In this document: positions 36,101 to 49,050 of the stretch, in pieces | How the letters are laid out: every line of letters begins with the position of its first letter | Numbering within the stretch: position 1 is the first letter of the stretch | DNA from: Hydractinia symbiolongicarpus | Lineage: Eukaryota; Cnidaria; Hydrozoa; Anthoathecata; Hydractiniidae | Assembly (NCBI RefSeq): GCF_029227915.1 | Contig: NC_079888.1 | Span: 21,928,001 to 21,992,000, forward strand | DNA length: 64,000 nucleotides | Reading direction: 5' to 3' | Program-made: the position numbers and the translations under genes | The notes under the pieces: model-generated | The model's input: the letters and a program-made list of their open reading frames with translations, nothing else | Database searches by the model: none | Told to the model about the DNA's origin: nothing

Positions 36101-39100
36101 TCTTTGTATACTTTTGACTATACGACCCAAGCCCGGGATTTACGGGAAATCGCGGGTTTTCGTTTGCCGGCGATTAAACTTCTTTTATTCAGCGTCTCAT
36201 CAAAAATGAAAACATTTTTAAAAACTACAAGTCTTCTGCGTTTTAGTGGTGAAAAAATAATATAAAAAATCGTTCGGGAAATGAGTTTACTCCCTGGGTA
36301 CTTTCTTTGTATACTTTTGACTATACGGGCCGAGTCCGGGATTTGCGGGAAATCGCGGGATTTCGTTTGCAGGCGATTAAACCTCTTTCATTAGGCGTCT
36401 CATCAAAAATGAAAACATTTTTGAAAACTACAAGTCTCATGCGTTTTAGTGGTGAAAAAATAATTTAAAAAATCGTTCGGGAAATGAGTTTACTCCCTGG
36501 GTACTTTCTTTGTATACTTTTGACTATACGGGCAAAGCCCCGGATTTACGGGAAAACGCGGGATTTCGTTTGCAGGCAATTAAACCTCTTTCATTAAGCG
36601 TCTCATCAAAAATGAAAACATTTTTGAACACTACAAGTCTCATGCGTTTTAGTGGTGAAAAAATAATTTAAAAAATCGTTCGGGAAATGAGTGTACTCCC
36701 TGGGTACTTTCTTTGTATACTTTTGACTATACGGGCCGAGTCCGGGATTTACGGGAAATCGCGTATTTTCGTTTGCCGGCGATTAAACTTCTTTTATTCA
36801 GCGTCCCATCAAATATGAAAACATTTTTGAAAACTACAAGTCTCATGCGTTTAGTGGTAAAAAAATAATATAAAAAATCGTTCGGGAAATGAGTTTACTC
36901 CCTGGGTACTGTCTTTGTATACTTTTGACTATACGGGACGAGTCCGGGGTTTACGGGAAATGGCGGGATTTCGTTTGCCGGCGATTAAACTTCTTTTATT
37001 CAGCGTCTCATCAAAAATGAAAACATTTTTGAAAACTACAAGTCTCATGCGTTGTAGTGGTGAAAAAATATTTTAAAAAATCGTTCGGAAAATGAGTTTA
37101 CTCCCTGGGTACTTTCTTTGTATACTTTTGACTATACGGGCCGAGTCCGGGGTTTACAGGAAAAGGCGGGTTTTCGTTTGCGGCGATTAAACTTCTTTTA
37201 TTCAGCGTCTCATCAAAAATGAAAACATTTCTGAAAACTACAAGTCTCATGCGTTTTAGTGGTGAAAAAATAATTTAAAAAAACGTTCGGGAAATGAGTT
37301 TACTCCCTGGGTACTTTCTTTGTATACTTTTGACTATACGACCCAAGCCCGGGATTTACGGGAAATCGCGGGTTTTCGTTTGCCGGCGATTAAACTTCTT
37401 TTATTCAGCGTCTCATCAAAAATGAAAACATTTTTAAAAACTACAAGTCTTCTGCGTTTTAGCGGTGAAAAAATAATATAAAAAATCGTTCGGGAAATGA
37501 GTTTACTCCCTGGGTACTTTCTTTGTATACTTTTGACTATACGGGCCGAGTCCGGGATTTGCGGGAAATCGCGGGATTTCGTTTGCAGGCGATTAAACCT
37601 CTTTCATTAGGCGTCTCATCAAAAATAAAAACATTTTTGAAAACTACAAGTCTCATGCGTTTTAGTGGTGAAAAAATAATTTAAAAAATCGTTCGGGAAA
37701 TGAGTTTACTCCCTGGGTACTTTCTTTGTATACTTTTGACTATACCGGCAAAGCCCCGGATTTACGGGAAAACGCGGGATTTCGTTTGCAGGCGATTAAA
37801 CCTCTTTCATTAAGCGTCTCATCAAAAATGAAAACATTTTTGAAAACTACAAGTCTCATGCGTTTTAGTGGTGAAAAAATAATTTAAAAAATCGTTCGGG
37901 AAATGAGTGTACTCCCTGGGTACTTTCTTTGTATACTTTTGACTATACGGGCCGAGTCCGGGATTTACGGGAAATCGCGTATTTTCGTTTGCCGGCGATT
38001 AAACTTCTTTTATTCAGCGTCCCATCAAATATGAAAACATTTTTGAAAACTACAAGTCTCATGCGTTTAGTGGTAAAAAAATAATATAAAAAATCGTTCG
38101 GGAAATGAGTTTAGTCCCTGGGTACTGTCTTTGTATACTTTTGACTATACGGGACGAGTCCGGGGTTTACGGGAAATGGCGGGATTTCGTTTGCCGGCGA
38201 TTAAACTTCTTTTATTCAGCGTTTCATCAAAAATGAAAACATTTTTGAAAACTACAAGTCTCATGCGTTGTAGTGGTGAAAAAATATTTTAAAAAATCGT
38301 TCGGAAAATGAGTTTACTCCCTGGGTACTTTCTTTGTATACTTTTGACTATACGGGCCGAGTCCGGGGTTTACAGGAAAAGGCGGGTTTTCGTTTGCGGC
38401 GATTAAACTTCTTTTATTCAGCGTCTCATCAAAAATGAAAACATTTCTGAAAACTACAAGTCTCATGCGTTTTAGTGGTGAAAAAATAATTTAAAAAAAC
38501 GTTCGGGAAATGAGTTTACTCCCTGGGTACTTTCTTTGTATACTTTTGACTATACGACCCAAGCCCGGGATTTACGGGAAATCGCGGGTTTTCGTTTGCC
38601 GGCGATTAAACTTCTTTTATTCAGCGTCTCATCAAAAATGAAAAAATTTTTAAAAACTACAAGTCTTCTGCGTTTTAGTGGTGAAAAAATAATTTAAAAA
38701 ATCGTTCTGGAAATGAGTTTACTCACAGGGTACTTTCTTTGTATATATCGACTATACGGGCCAAGCCCGGGATTTACGGGAAATCACGGGTTTTCGTTTG
38801 CCGGCGATTAAACCTCTTTTATTAAGCGTCTCATCAAAAATGAAAACATTTTTGAAAACTACAAGTCTCATGCGCTTTAGTGGTGAAAAAAAAATTTAAA
38901 AAATCGTTCGGGAAATGAGTTTACTCCCTGGGTACTTTCTTTTAATACATTCGACTATACGGGCCGAGTCTGGGATTTACGGGAAATCGCGGGTTTTCGT
39001 TTGCCGGCGATTAAACTTGTTTTATTCAGCGTCTCATCAAAAATGAAAACATTTTTAAAAACTACAAGTCTTATGCGTTTTAGTGGTGAAAAATAATTTA

Positions 39101-39959
39101 AAAAATCGTTCGGGAAATGAGTTTACTCCCTGGGTACTTTCTTTGTATACTTTTGACTATACGGGCCAAGTCCGGGATTTACGGGAAATCGCGTATTTTC
39201 GTTTGCCGGCGATTAAACTTCTTTCATTAAGCGTCTCATCAAAAATAAAAACATTTTTGAAAACTACAAGTCTCATGTGTTTTAGAGGTGAAAAAATAAT
39301 TTAAAAAATCGTTCGGGAAATGAGTTTACTCCCTGGGTACTTTCTTTGTATACTTTTAACTATACGGGCCAAGCCCGGGATTTACGGGAAATCGCGGGTT
39401 TTCGTTTGCCGGCGATTTAACCCCTTTCATTAAGTGTCTCATCAAAAATGAAAACATTTTTGAAAACTACAAGTCTCATGCGTTTTAGTGGTGAAAAAAT
39501 AATTTAAAAAATCGTTCGGGAAATGAGTTTACTCCCTTGGTACTTTCTTTGTATACATTCGACTATACGGGCCAAGCCCGGGATTTACGGGAAATCGCGG
39601 GTTTTCGTTTGCCGGCGATTAAACCACTTTCATTAAACGTCTCATCAAAAATGAGAACATTTCTGAAAACTACAAAACTCATGGGCTTAGTGGTGAAATA
39701 ATAATTTAAAAAATCGTTCGGGAAATGAGTTTACTCCCTGGGTACTTTCTTTGTATACTTTTGACTATACGGGCCGAGTCCGGGATTTACGGGAAATCGC
39801 AGGTTTTCGTTTGCCGACGATTAAACTTCTTTTATTCAGCGTCTCATCAAAAATGAAAACATTTTTGAAAACTACAAGTCTCATGCGTTTTAGTGGTGAA
39901 AAAATAATTTAAAAAATCGTTCGGGAAATGAGTTTACTCCCTGGGTACTTTCTTTGTAT

Positions 39960-40165
39960 ACTTTTGACTATACGGACCAAGCCCGGGATTTACGGGAAAT
40001 CGCAGGTTTTCGTTTGCCGGCGATTAATTTTCTTTTTCTCAGCGTCTCATCAAAAATGAAAACATTTTTGAAAACTACAAGTCTCATGCGTTTTAGCGGT
40101 GAAAAAATAATTTAAAAAATCGTTCGGGAAATGAGTTTACTCCCTGGGTACTTTCTTTGTATACT
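39960..40165. repeat. Extra, hybrid monomer in the second copy of the 6.49-kb duplication
   Basis: The left part is 'ggaccaagcccggg' as in the monomer at about 33490 and 40180. The right part is 'cgcaggttttcg', 'cgattaattttctttttctc' as in the monomer at about 33690 and 40390. No such combination exists in the first copy, and the copy is one monomer longer here. This fits a crossover between two out-of-register monomers. Confidence 0.65.
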
Positions 40166-41389
40166 TTTGACTATACGGACCAAGCCCGGGATTTACGGGA
40201 AATCGCGGGTTTTCGTTTGCCGCTGATTAAACTTCTTTTTTTCAGCGTCTCATCAAAAATGGAAACATTTTTAAAAACTACAAGTCTTATGCGTTTTAGT
40301 GGTGAAAAAATAATTTAAAAAATCGTTCTGGAAATGAGTTTACTCCCTGGGTACTTTCTTTGTATACTTTTGACTATACGGGCCGAGTCCGGGATTTACG
40401 GGAAATCGCAGGTTTTCGTTTGCCGGCGATTAATTTTCTTTTTCTCAGCGTCTCATCAAAAATGAAAACATTTTTGAAAACTACAAGTCTCATGCGTTTT
40501 AGCGGTGAAAAAATAATTTAAAAAATCGTTCGGGAAATGAGTTTACTCCCTGGGTACTTTCTTTGTATACTTTTGACTATACGGCCCAAGCCCGAGATTT
40601 ACGGGAAGTCGCGGGTTTTCGTTTGCCGGCGATTAAACTTCTTTTATTCAGCGTCACATCAAAAATGAAAACATTTTTGAAAACTACAACTCTCATGCGT
40701 TTTAGTGGTGAAAAAATAATTTAAAAAATCGTTTGGGAAATGAGTTTACTCCCTGGGTACTTTCTTTGTATACATTCGACTATACGGGCCAAGCCCGGGA
40801 TTTACGGGAAATCGCGGGTTTTCGTTTGCCGGCGATTAAACCTCTTTCATTAAGCGTCTCATCAAAAATGAAAACATTTTGAAAAACTACAAGTCTTATG
40901 CGTTTTAGTGGTTAAAAAAAAATTAAAAAATCGTTCGGGGAATGAGCTTACTCCCTGGGTACTTTCTTTGTATACTTTTGACTATACGGGCCGAGTCCGG
41001 GATTTACGGAAAATCGCGTATTTTCGTTTGCCGGCGATTAAACTTCTTTTATTCAGCGTCCCATCAAATATGAAAACGTTTTTGAAAACTACAAGTCTCA
41101 TGCGTTTTAGTGGTGAAAAAATAATTTAAAAAATCGTTCGGGAAATGAGTTTACTCCCTGGGTACTTTCTTTGTATACTTTTGACTTTACAGCCCAAGCC
41201 CGGGATTTACGGGAAATCGCGGGTTTTCGTTTGCCAGCGATTAAACTTCTTTTATTCAGCGTCTCATCAAAAATGAAAACATTTTTAAAAACTACAAGTC
41301 TTATGCGTTTTAGTGGTGAAAAAATAATTTAAAAAATCGTTCTGGAAATGAGTTTACTCACAGGGTACTTTCTTTGTATACATTCGACT

Positions 41390-42605
41390 ATACGGGCCAA
41401 GCCCGGGATTTACGGGAAATCGCGGGTTTTCGTTTGCCGGCGATTAAACCACTTTCATTTAGCGTCTCATCAAAAATGAAAACATTTCTGAAAACTACAA
41501 GTCTAATGCGTTTTAGTAGTGAAAAAATAATTTAAAAAATCGTTCGGGAAGTGAGTTTACTCCCTGGGTACTTTCTTTGTATACTTTTGACTATACGGGC
41601 TGAGACCGGGATTTACGGGAAATCGCGGGTTTTTGTTTACCGGGGATTAAATTTCGTTTATTCAGCGTCTCATCAAAAATGAAAACATTTTTAAAAACTA
41701 CAAGTCTCATGGGCTTTAGTGGTGAAATAATAATTTAAAAAATCGTTCGGGAAATGAGTTTACTCCATGGGTACTTTCTTTGTATACTTTTGACTATACG
41801 GGCCGAGTCCGGGGTTTACGGGAAATGGCAGGTTTTCGTTTGCCGTCGATTAAACTTCTTTTATTCAGCGTCTCATCAAAAATAAAAACATTTTTAAAAA
41901 CTACAAGTCTCATGCGTTTTAGTGGTGAAAAAATAATTTAAAAAATCGTTCGGGAAATGAGTTTACTCCCTGGGTACTTTCTTTGTATACATTCGACTAT
42001 ACGGGCCAAGCCCGGGATTTACGGGAAATCGCGGGTTTTCGTTTGCCGGCGATTAAACCACTTTCATTTAGCGTCTCATCAAAAATGAAAACATTTCTGA
42101 AAACTACAAGTCTAATGCGTTTTAGTAGTGAAAAAATAATTTAAAAAATCGTTCGGGAAGTGAGTTTACTCCCTGAGTACTTTCTTTGTATACTTTTGAC
42201 TATACGGGCTGAGACCGGGATTTACGGGAAATCGCGGGTTTTCGTTTACCGGGGATTAAACTTCGTTTATTCAGCGTCTCATCAAAAATGAAAACATTTT
42301 TAAAAACTACAAGTCTCATGGGCTTTAGTGGTGAAATAATAATTTAAAAAATCGTTCGGGAAATGAGTTTACTCCATGGGTACTTTCTTTGTATACTTTT
42401 GACTATACGGGCCGAGTCCGGGGTTTACGGGAAATGGCAGGTTTTCGTTTGCCGTCGATTAAACTTCTTTTATTCAGCGTCTCATCAAAAATAAAAACAT
42501 TTTTAAAAACTACAAGTCTCATGCGTTTTAGTGGTGAAAAGATAATTTAAAAAATCGTTTTGGAAATGAGTTTACTCACAGGGTACTTTCTTTGTATACA
42601 TTCGA
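41390..42605. repeat. 3-monomer tandem duplication (609 bp)
   Basis: The run with 'ccactttcatttagcg', 'gctgagaccggg' with 'ttaccggggattaaa', and 'gggaaatggcaggttttcg' at 41390-41997 is repeated at 41998-42605 with offset 608-609 bp. The 'ggggatt' variant (for ggcgatt) occurs only in this pair. Confidence 0.85.
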
Positions 42606-44524
42606 CTATACGGGCCAAGCCCGGGATTTACGGAAAATTGCGGGTTTTCCTTGGCCGGCGATTAAACCACATTCATTAAGCGTCTCATCAAAAATGAAAA
42701 CATTTCTAAAAACTACAAGTCTCATACGTTTTAGTGGTGAAAAAATAATTTTAAAAATCGTTCTGGAAATGCGTTTACTTCCTGGGTACTTTCTTTGTAT
42801 ACTTTTGACTATACGGTCCGAGTCCGGGGTTTACGGGAAATGGCGGGTTTTCGTTTGCCGTCGATTAAACTTCTTTTATTCAGCGTCTCATCAAAAATAA
42901 AAACATTTTTAAAAACTACAAGTCTCATGCGTTTTAGTGGTGAAAAGGTAATTTAAAAAATCGTTTTGGAAATGAGTTTACTCACAGGGTACTTTCTTTG
43001 TATACATTCGACTATACGGGCCAAGCCCGGGATTTACGGAAAATCGCCGGTTTTCCTTTGCCGGCGATTACACCACATTCATTAAGCGTCTCATCAAAAA
43101 TGAAAACATTTCTAAAAACTACAAGTCTCATATGTTTTGGTGGTGAAAAAATAATTTTAAAAATCGTTCTGGAAATGCGTTTACTCCCTGGGTACTTTCT
43201 TTGTATACTTTTGACTATACGTGCCGAGCCCGGGATTTACGGGAAATCGCGGGTTTTCGTTTGCCGGCGATTAAACCTCTTTTATTCAGCGTCTCATCAA
43301 AAATGAAAACACTTTTGAAAACTACAAGTCTCATGCGTTTTAGCAGTGAAAAAATAATTTAAAAAATCGTTCGGAAAATCAGTTTCCTCTCTGGGAACTT
43401 TCTTTGTATACATTCGACTATACGGGCCAAGCCTGGGATTTACAGGAAATCGCGGGTTTTCGTTTGCCGGCGATTAAACTTCGTTTATTCAGCGTCTCAT
43501 CAAAAATGAAAACATTTTTAAAAACTACAAGTCTCATGGGCTTTAGTGGTGAAATAATAATTTAAAAAATCGTTCGGGAAATGAGTTTACTCCATGGGTA
43601 CTTTCTTTGTATACTTTTGACTATACGGGCCGAGTCCGGGGTTTACGGGAAATGGCGGGTTTTCGTTTGCCGTCGATTAAACTTCTTTTATTCAGCGTCT
43701 CATCAAAAATAAAAACATTTTTAAAAACTACAAGTCTCATGCGTTTTAGTGGTGAAAAGATAATTTAAAAAATCGTTTTGGAAATGAGTTTACTCACAGG
43801 GTACTTTCTTTGTATACATTCGACTATACGGGCCAAGCCCGGGATTTACGGAAAATCGCGGGTTTTCCTTTGCCGGCGATTAAACCACATTCATTAAGCG
43901 TCTCATCAAAAATGAAAACATTTCTAAAAACTACAAGTCTCATACGTTTTAGTGGTGAAAAAATAATTTTAAAAATCGTTCTGGAAATGCGTTTACACCC
44001 TGGGTACTTTCTTTGTATACTTTTGACTATACGGGCCGAGTCCGGGGTTTACGGGAAATGGCGGGTTTTCGTTTGCCGTCGATTAAACTTCTTTTATTCA
44101 ACGTCTCATCAAAAATAAAAACATTTTTAAAAACTACAAGTCTCATGGGTTTTAGTGGTGAAAAGATAATTTAAAAAATCGTTTTGGAAATGAGTTTACT
44201 CACAGGGTACTTTCTTTGTATACATTCGACTATACGGGCCAAGCCCGGGATTTACGGAAAATCGCGGGTTTTCCTTTGCCGGCGATTAAACCACATTCAT
44301 TAAGCGTCTCATCAAAAATGAAAACATTTCTAAAAACTACAAGTCTCATACGTTTTAGTGGTGAAAAAATAATTTTAAAAATCGTTCTGGAAATGCGTTT
44401 ACTCCCTGGGTACTTTCTTTGTATACTTTTGACTATACGGGCCGAGTCCGGGATTTACGGGAAATCGCGGGTTTTCGTTTCCCGGCGATTAAACCTCTTT
44501 TATTCAGCGTCTCATCAAAAATGA
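42592..44524. repeat. 6-monomer duplication (1218 bp) with internal dimer pattern
   Basis: Bases 42592-43306 correspond to 43810-44524, offset 1218 bp. Inside each, the monomer pair repeats with offset 406 bp (42592 to 42998, 43810 to 44216). Marks include 'gccgtcgattaaacttc', 'gataatttaaaaaatcgttt' and 'tggaaatgcgtttac'. The monomers resemble the 10.5-24 kb set, showing exchange across distant parts of the array. Confidence 0.8.
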
Positions 44525-45648
44525 AAACACTTTTGAAAACTACAAGTCTCATGCGTTTTAGCGGTGAAAAAATAATTTAAAAAATCGTTCGGGAAATCAG
44601 TTTCCTCTCTGGGAACTTTCTTTGTATACATTCGACTATACGGGCCAAGTCTGGGATTTACAGGAAATCGCAGGTTTTCTTTTGCCGGCGATTAAACTTC
44701 TTTTATTTAGCGTCTCATCAAAAATGAAAACATTTTTGAAAGCTACAAGTCTTATGCGTTTTAGTGGTAAAAAAATAATTTAAAAAATCGTTCGGAAAAT
44801 AAGTTTACTCCCTGGTACTTTCTTTGTATACTTTTGACTATACGGGCTTAGTCCGGGATTTACGGGAAATCGCGGGTTTTCGTTTACCGGCGATTAAACG
44901 TCCTTTATTCAGCGTCTCATCAAAAATGAAAACATTTTTAAAAACTACAAGTCTCATGGGCTTTAGTGGTGAAATAATAATTTAAAAAATCGTTCGGGAA
45001 ATGAGTTTACTCCCTTGGTACTTTCTTTGTATACTTTTGACTATAGGGCCGAGTCTGGGGTTTACGGGAAATGGCGGGTTTTCGTTTGCCGTCGATTAAA
45101 CTTCTTTTATTCAGCGTCTCATCAAAAATGAAAACATTTTTAAAAACTACAAGTCTCATGCGTTTTAGTGGTGAAAAGATAATATAAAAAATCGTTTTGG
45201 AAATGAGTTTACCCACAGGGTACTTTCTTTGTATACATTCGACTATACGGGCCAAGCCCGGGATTTACGGAAAATCGCGGGTTTTCGTTTGATGGCGATT
45301 AAACCACATTCATTAAGCGTCTCATCAAAAATGAAAACATTTCTGAGAACTACAAGTCTCATACGTTTTAGTGGTGAAAAAATAATTTAAAAAATCGTTC
45401 GGGAAATGAGTTTACTCCCTGGGTACTTTCTTTGTATACTTTTGATTATACGGGCTGAGTCCGGGATTTACGGGAAATCGCGGGTTTTCGTTTACCGGCG
45501 AATAAACTTCCTTTATTCAGCGTCTCATCAAAAATGAAAACATTTTTAAAAACTACAAGTCTCATGGGCTTTAGTGGTAAAATAATAATTTAAAAAATCG
45601 TTCGGGAAATGAGTTTACTCCCTGGGTACTTTCTTTGTATACTTTTGA

Positions 45649-48640
45649 CTATACGGGCCGAGTCCAGGGTTTACGGGAAATGGCGGGTTTTCGTTTGCCG
45701 TCGATTAAACTTCTTTTATTCAGCGTCTCATCAAAAATGAAAACATTTTTAAAAACTACAAGTCTCATGCGTTTTAGTGGTGAAAAGATAATATAAAAAA
45801 TCGTTTTGGAAATGAGTTTACCCACAGGGTACTTTCTTTGTATACATTCGACTATACGGGCCAAGACCGGGATTTGCGGAAAATCGCGGGTTTTCGTTTG
45901 CCGGCGATTAAACCACATTCATTAAGCGTCTCATCAAAAATGAAAACATTTCTGAAAACTACAAGTCTCATACGTTTTAGTGGTGAAAAATAATTTTAAA
46001 AATCGTTCGGGAAATGAGTTTACTCCCTGGGTACTTTCTTTGTATACTTTTGACTATACGGGCGGAGTCCAGGATTTACGGGAAATCGCGGGTTTTCGTT
46101 TGCCGGCGATTAAACCTCTCTTATTCAGCGTCTCATCAAAAATGAAAACACTTTTAAAAACTACAAGTCTCATGCGTTTTAGTGTTGAAAAGATAATTTA
46201 AAAAATCGTTTTGGAAATGAGTTTACTCACAGGGTACTTTCTTTGTATACATTCGACTATACGGGCCAAGCCCGGGATTTACGGAAAATCGCGGGTTTTC
46301 GTTTGCCGGCGATTAAACCACATTCATTAAGCGTCTCATCAAAAATGAAAACATTTCTGAAAACTACAAGTCTCATACGTTTTAGTGGTGAAAAAATATT
46401 TTTAAAAATCGTTCGGGAAATGAGTTTACTCCCTGGGTACTTTATTTGTATACTCTTGACTATGCGGGCCGAGTCCAAGATTTACGGGAAATCGCGGGTT
46501 TTCGTGTGCCGGCGATTAAACCTCTTTTATTCAGCGTCTCATCAAAAATGAAAACACTTTTGAAAACTACAAGTCTCATGCGTTTTAGTGGTGACAAAAT
46601 AATTTAAAAAATCGTTTGGGAAATGAGTTTACTCCCTGGGTACTTTCTTTGTATACATTCGACTATACGGGCTAAGCCCGAGATTTAAGGGAAATCGCGG
46701 GTTTTCGTTTGCCGGCAATTAAACCCCTTTCATTAAGCGTCTCATCAAAAGTGAAAACATTTTTAAAAACTACAAGTCTTATGCGTTTTAGTGGCGAAAA
46801 AATAATTTAAAAAATCGTTCGGGAAATGAGTTTACTCCCTGGGTACTTTCTTTGTATACATTCGACTATACGGGCCAAGACCGGGATTTACGGGAAATCG
46901 CGGGTTTTCGTTTGCCGGCGATTAAACCACTTTCATTAAACGTCTCATCAAAAATGAAAACATTTCTGAAAACTACAAATCTCATGGGCTTTAGCGGTTA
47001 AATAATAATTTAAAAAATCGTTCGGGAAATGAGTTTACTCCCTGGGTACTTTCTTTGTATACATTCGACTATACGGGCCAAGACCGGGATTTACGGGAAA
47101 TCGCGGGTTTTCGTTTGCCGGCGATTAAACCACTTTCATTAAACGTCTCATCAAAAATGAAAACATTTCTGAAAACTACAAATCTCATGGGCTTTAGTGG
47201 TTAAATAATAATTTAAAAAATCGTTCGGGAAATTAGTTTACTCCCTGGGTACTTTCTTTGTATACTTTTGACTATACGGGCCGAGTCCGGGATTTACGGG
47301 AAATCGCAGGTTTTCGTTTGCCGACGAATAAACTTCTTTTATTCAGCGTCTCATCAAAAATGAAAACATTTTTAAAAACTACAAGTCTTATGCGTTTTAG
47401 TGGTGAAAAAATAATTTAAGAAATCGTTTTGGAAATAAGTTTACTCACAGGGTACTTTCTTTGTATACATTCGACTATACGGGCCAAGTCCGGGATTTAC
47501 GGGAAATCGCGGGTTTTCGTTTGCCGGCGATTTAACCCCTTTCATTAAGCGTCTCATCAAAAATGAAAACATTTCTGAAAACTACAAATCTCATGGGCTT
47601 TAGTGGTGAAATAATAATTTAAAAAATCGTTCGGGAAATGAGTTTACTCCCTGGGTACTTTCTTTGTATACTTTTGATTATACGGGCCGAGTCCGGGGTT
47701 TACGGGAAATGGCGGGTTTTCGTTTGCCGTCGATTAAACTTCTTTTATTCAGCGTCTCATCAAAAATGAAAACATTTTTAAGAACTACAAGTCTCATGCG
47801 TTTTAGTGGTGAAAAGATAATATAAAAAATCGTTTTGGAAATGAGTTTACCCACAGGGTACTTTCTTTGTATACATTCGACTATACGGGCCAAGACCGGG
47901 ATTTACGGAAAATCGCGGGTTTTCGTTTGCCGGCGATTAAACCACATTCATTAAGCGTCTCATCAAAAATGAAAACATTTCTGAAAACTACAAGTCTCAT
48001 ACGTTTTAGTGGTGAAAAATAATTTTAAAAATCGTTCGGGAAATGAGTTTACTCCCTGGGTACTTTCTTTGTATACTTTTGACTATACGGGCGGAGTCCA
48101 GGATTTACGGGAAATCGCGGGTTTTCGTTTGCCGGCGATTAAACCTCTCTTATTCAGCGTCTCATCAAAAATGAAAACACTTTTAAAAACTACAAGTCTC
48201 ATGCGTTTTAGTGGTGAAAAGATAATTTAAAAAATCGTTTTGGAAATGAGTTTACTCACAGGGTACTTTCTTTGTATACATTCGACTATACGGGCCAAGC
48301 CCGGGATTTACGGAAAATCACGGGTTTTCGTTTGCCGGCGATTAAACCACATTCATTAAGCGTCTCATCAAAAATGAAAACATTTCTGAAAACTGCAAGT
48401 CTCATACGTTTTAGTTGTAAAAAAATATTTTTAAAAATCGTTCGGGAAATGAGTTTACTCCCTGGGTACTTTCTTTGTATACTCTTGACTATGCGGGCCG
48501 AGTCCAAGATTTACGGGAAATCGCGGGTTTTCGTGTGCCGGCGATTAAACCTCTTTTATTCAGCGTCTCATCAAAAATGAAAACACTTTTGAAAACTACA
48601 AGTCTCATGCGTTTTAGTGGTGACAAAATAATTTAAAAAA
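45649..48640. repeat. 10-monomer duplication (offset 2029 bp)
   Basis: The run 45649-46610 corresponds to 47678-48640 (45980 to 48009 and 46243 to 48272, each 2029 bp). Shared marks are 'gaaaagataatataaaaaat', 'gccaagaccggg', 'gggcggagtccaggattt', 'cctctcttattcagcg' and 'ctatgcgggccgagtccaag'. Confidence 0.82.
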
Positions 48641-49050
48641 TCGTTTGGGAAATGAGTTTACTCCCTGGGTACTTTCTTTGTATACTTTTGACTATACGGG
48701 CGGAGTCCAGGATTTACGGGAAATCGCGGGTTTTCGTTTGCCGGCGATTAAACCTCTCTTATTCAGCGTCTCATCAAAAATGAAAACACTTTTAAAAACT
48801 ACAAGTCTCATGCGTTTTAGTGGTGAAAAGATAATTTAAAAAATCGTTTTGGAAATGAGTTTACTCACAGGGTACTTTCTTTGTATACATTCGACTATAC
48901 GGGCCAAGCCCGGGATTTACGGAAAATCGCGGGTTTTCGTTTGCCGGCGATTAAACCACATTCATTAAGCGTCTCATCAAAAATGAAAACACTTTTGAAA
49001 ACTACAAGTCTCATGCGTTTTAGTGGTGACAAAATAATTTAAAAAATCGT

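Larger units (their letters stand above)
30600..38720. repeat. 6-monomer higher-order repeat region (about 1217 bp period)
   Basis: A set of six distinguishable type B monomers cycles here. Markers in order: 'tatacgacccaagcccggg'; 'gatttgcgggaaatcgcggg'; 'gcaaagccccgg'; 'gaaatgagtgtactccc' with 'gcgtattttcg'; 'gggacgagtccggggttt'; 'ttacaggaaaaggcggg'. The 'cgacccaagcc' mark falls near 30850, 32067, 34308, 35108, 36122, 37338 and 38554, giving spacings of about 1217, 1014 and 800 bp; the 1217-bp unit is full length. The cycle is interrupted at about 32.2-34.0 kb by unrelated monomers. No type A 'attcgac' is seen from about 33.27 to 38.94 kb. Confidence 0.85.
32240..40740. repeat. Long-range duplication, offset about 6486 bp
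   Basis: The run 32240-34060 recurs at 38726-40740. It begins with 'ttgtatatatcgactatacg', then 'tttcttttaatacattcgac', 'ataagggccaag/atacgggccaag', 'catttaagtgtctc'-type and 'cattaaacgtctc' monomers. The offset is 6486 bp in the first part (32597 to 39083) and about 6693 bp in the last part (33890 to 40583), so the second copy has gained one monomer. The 6-mer array lies between, so the repeated unit is about 32 monomers long. Confidence 0.82.
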
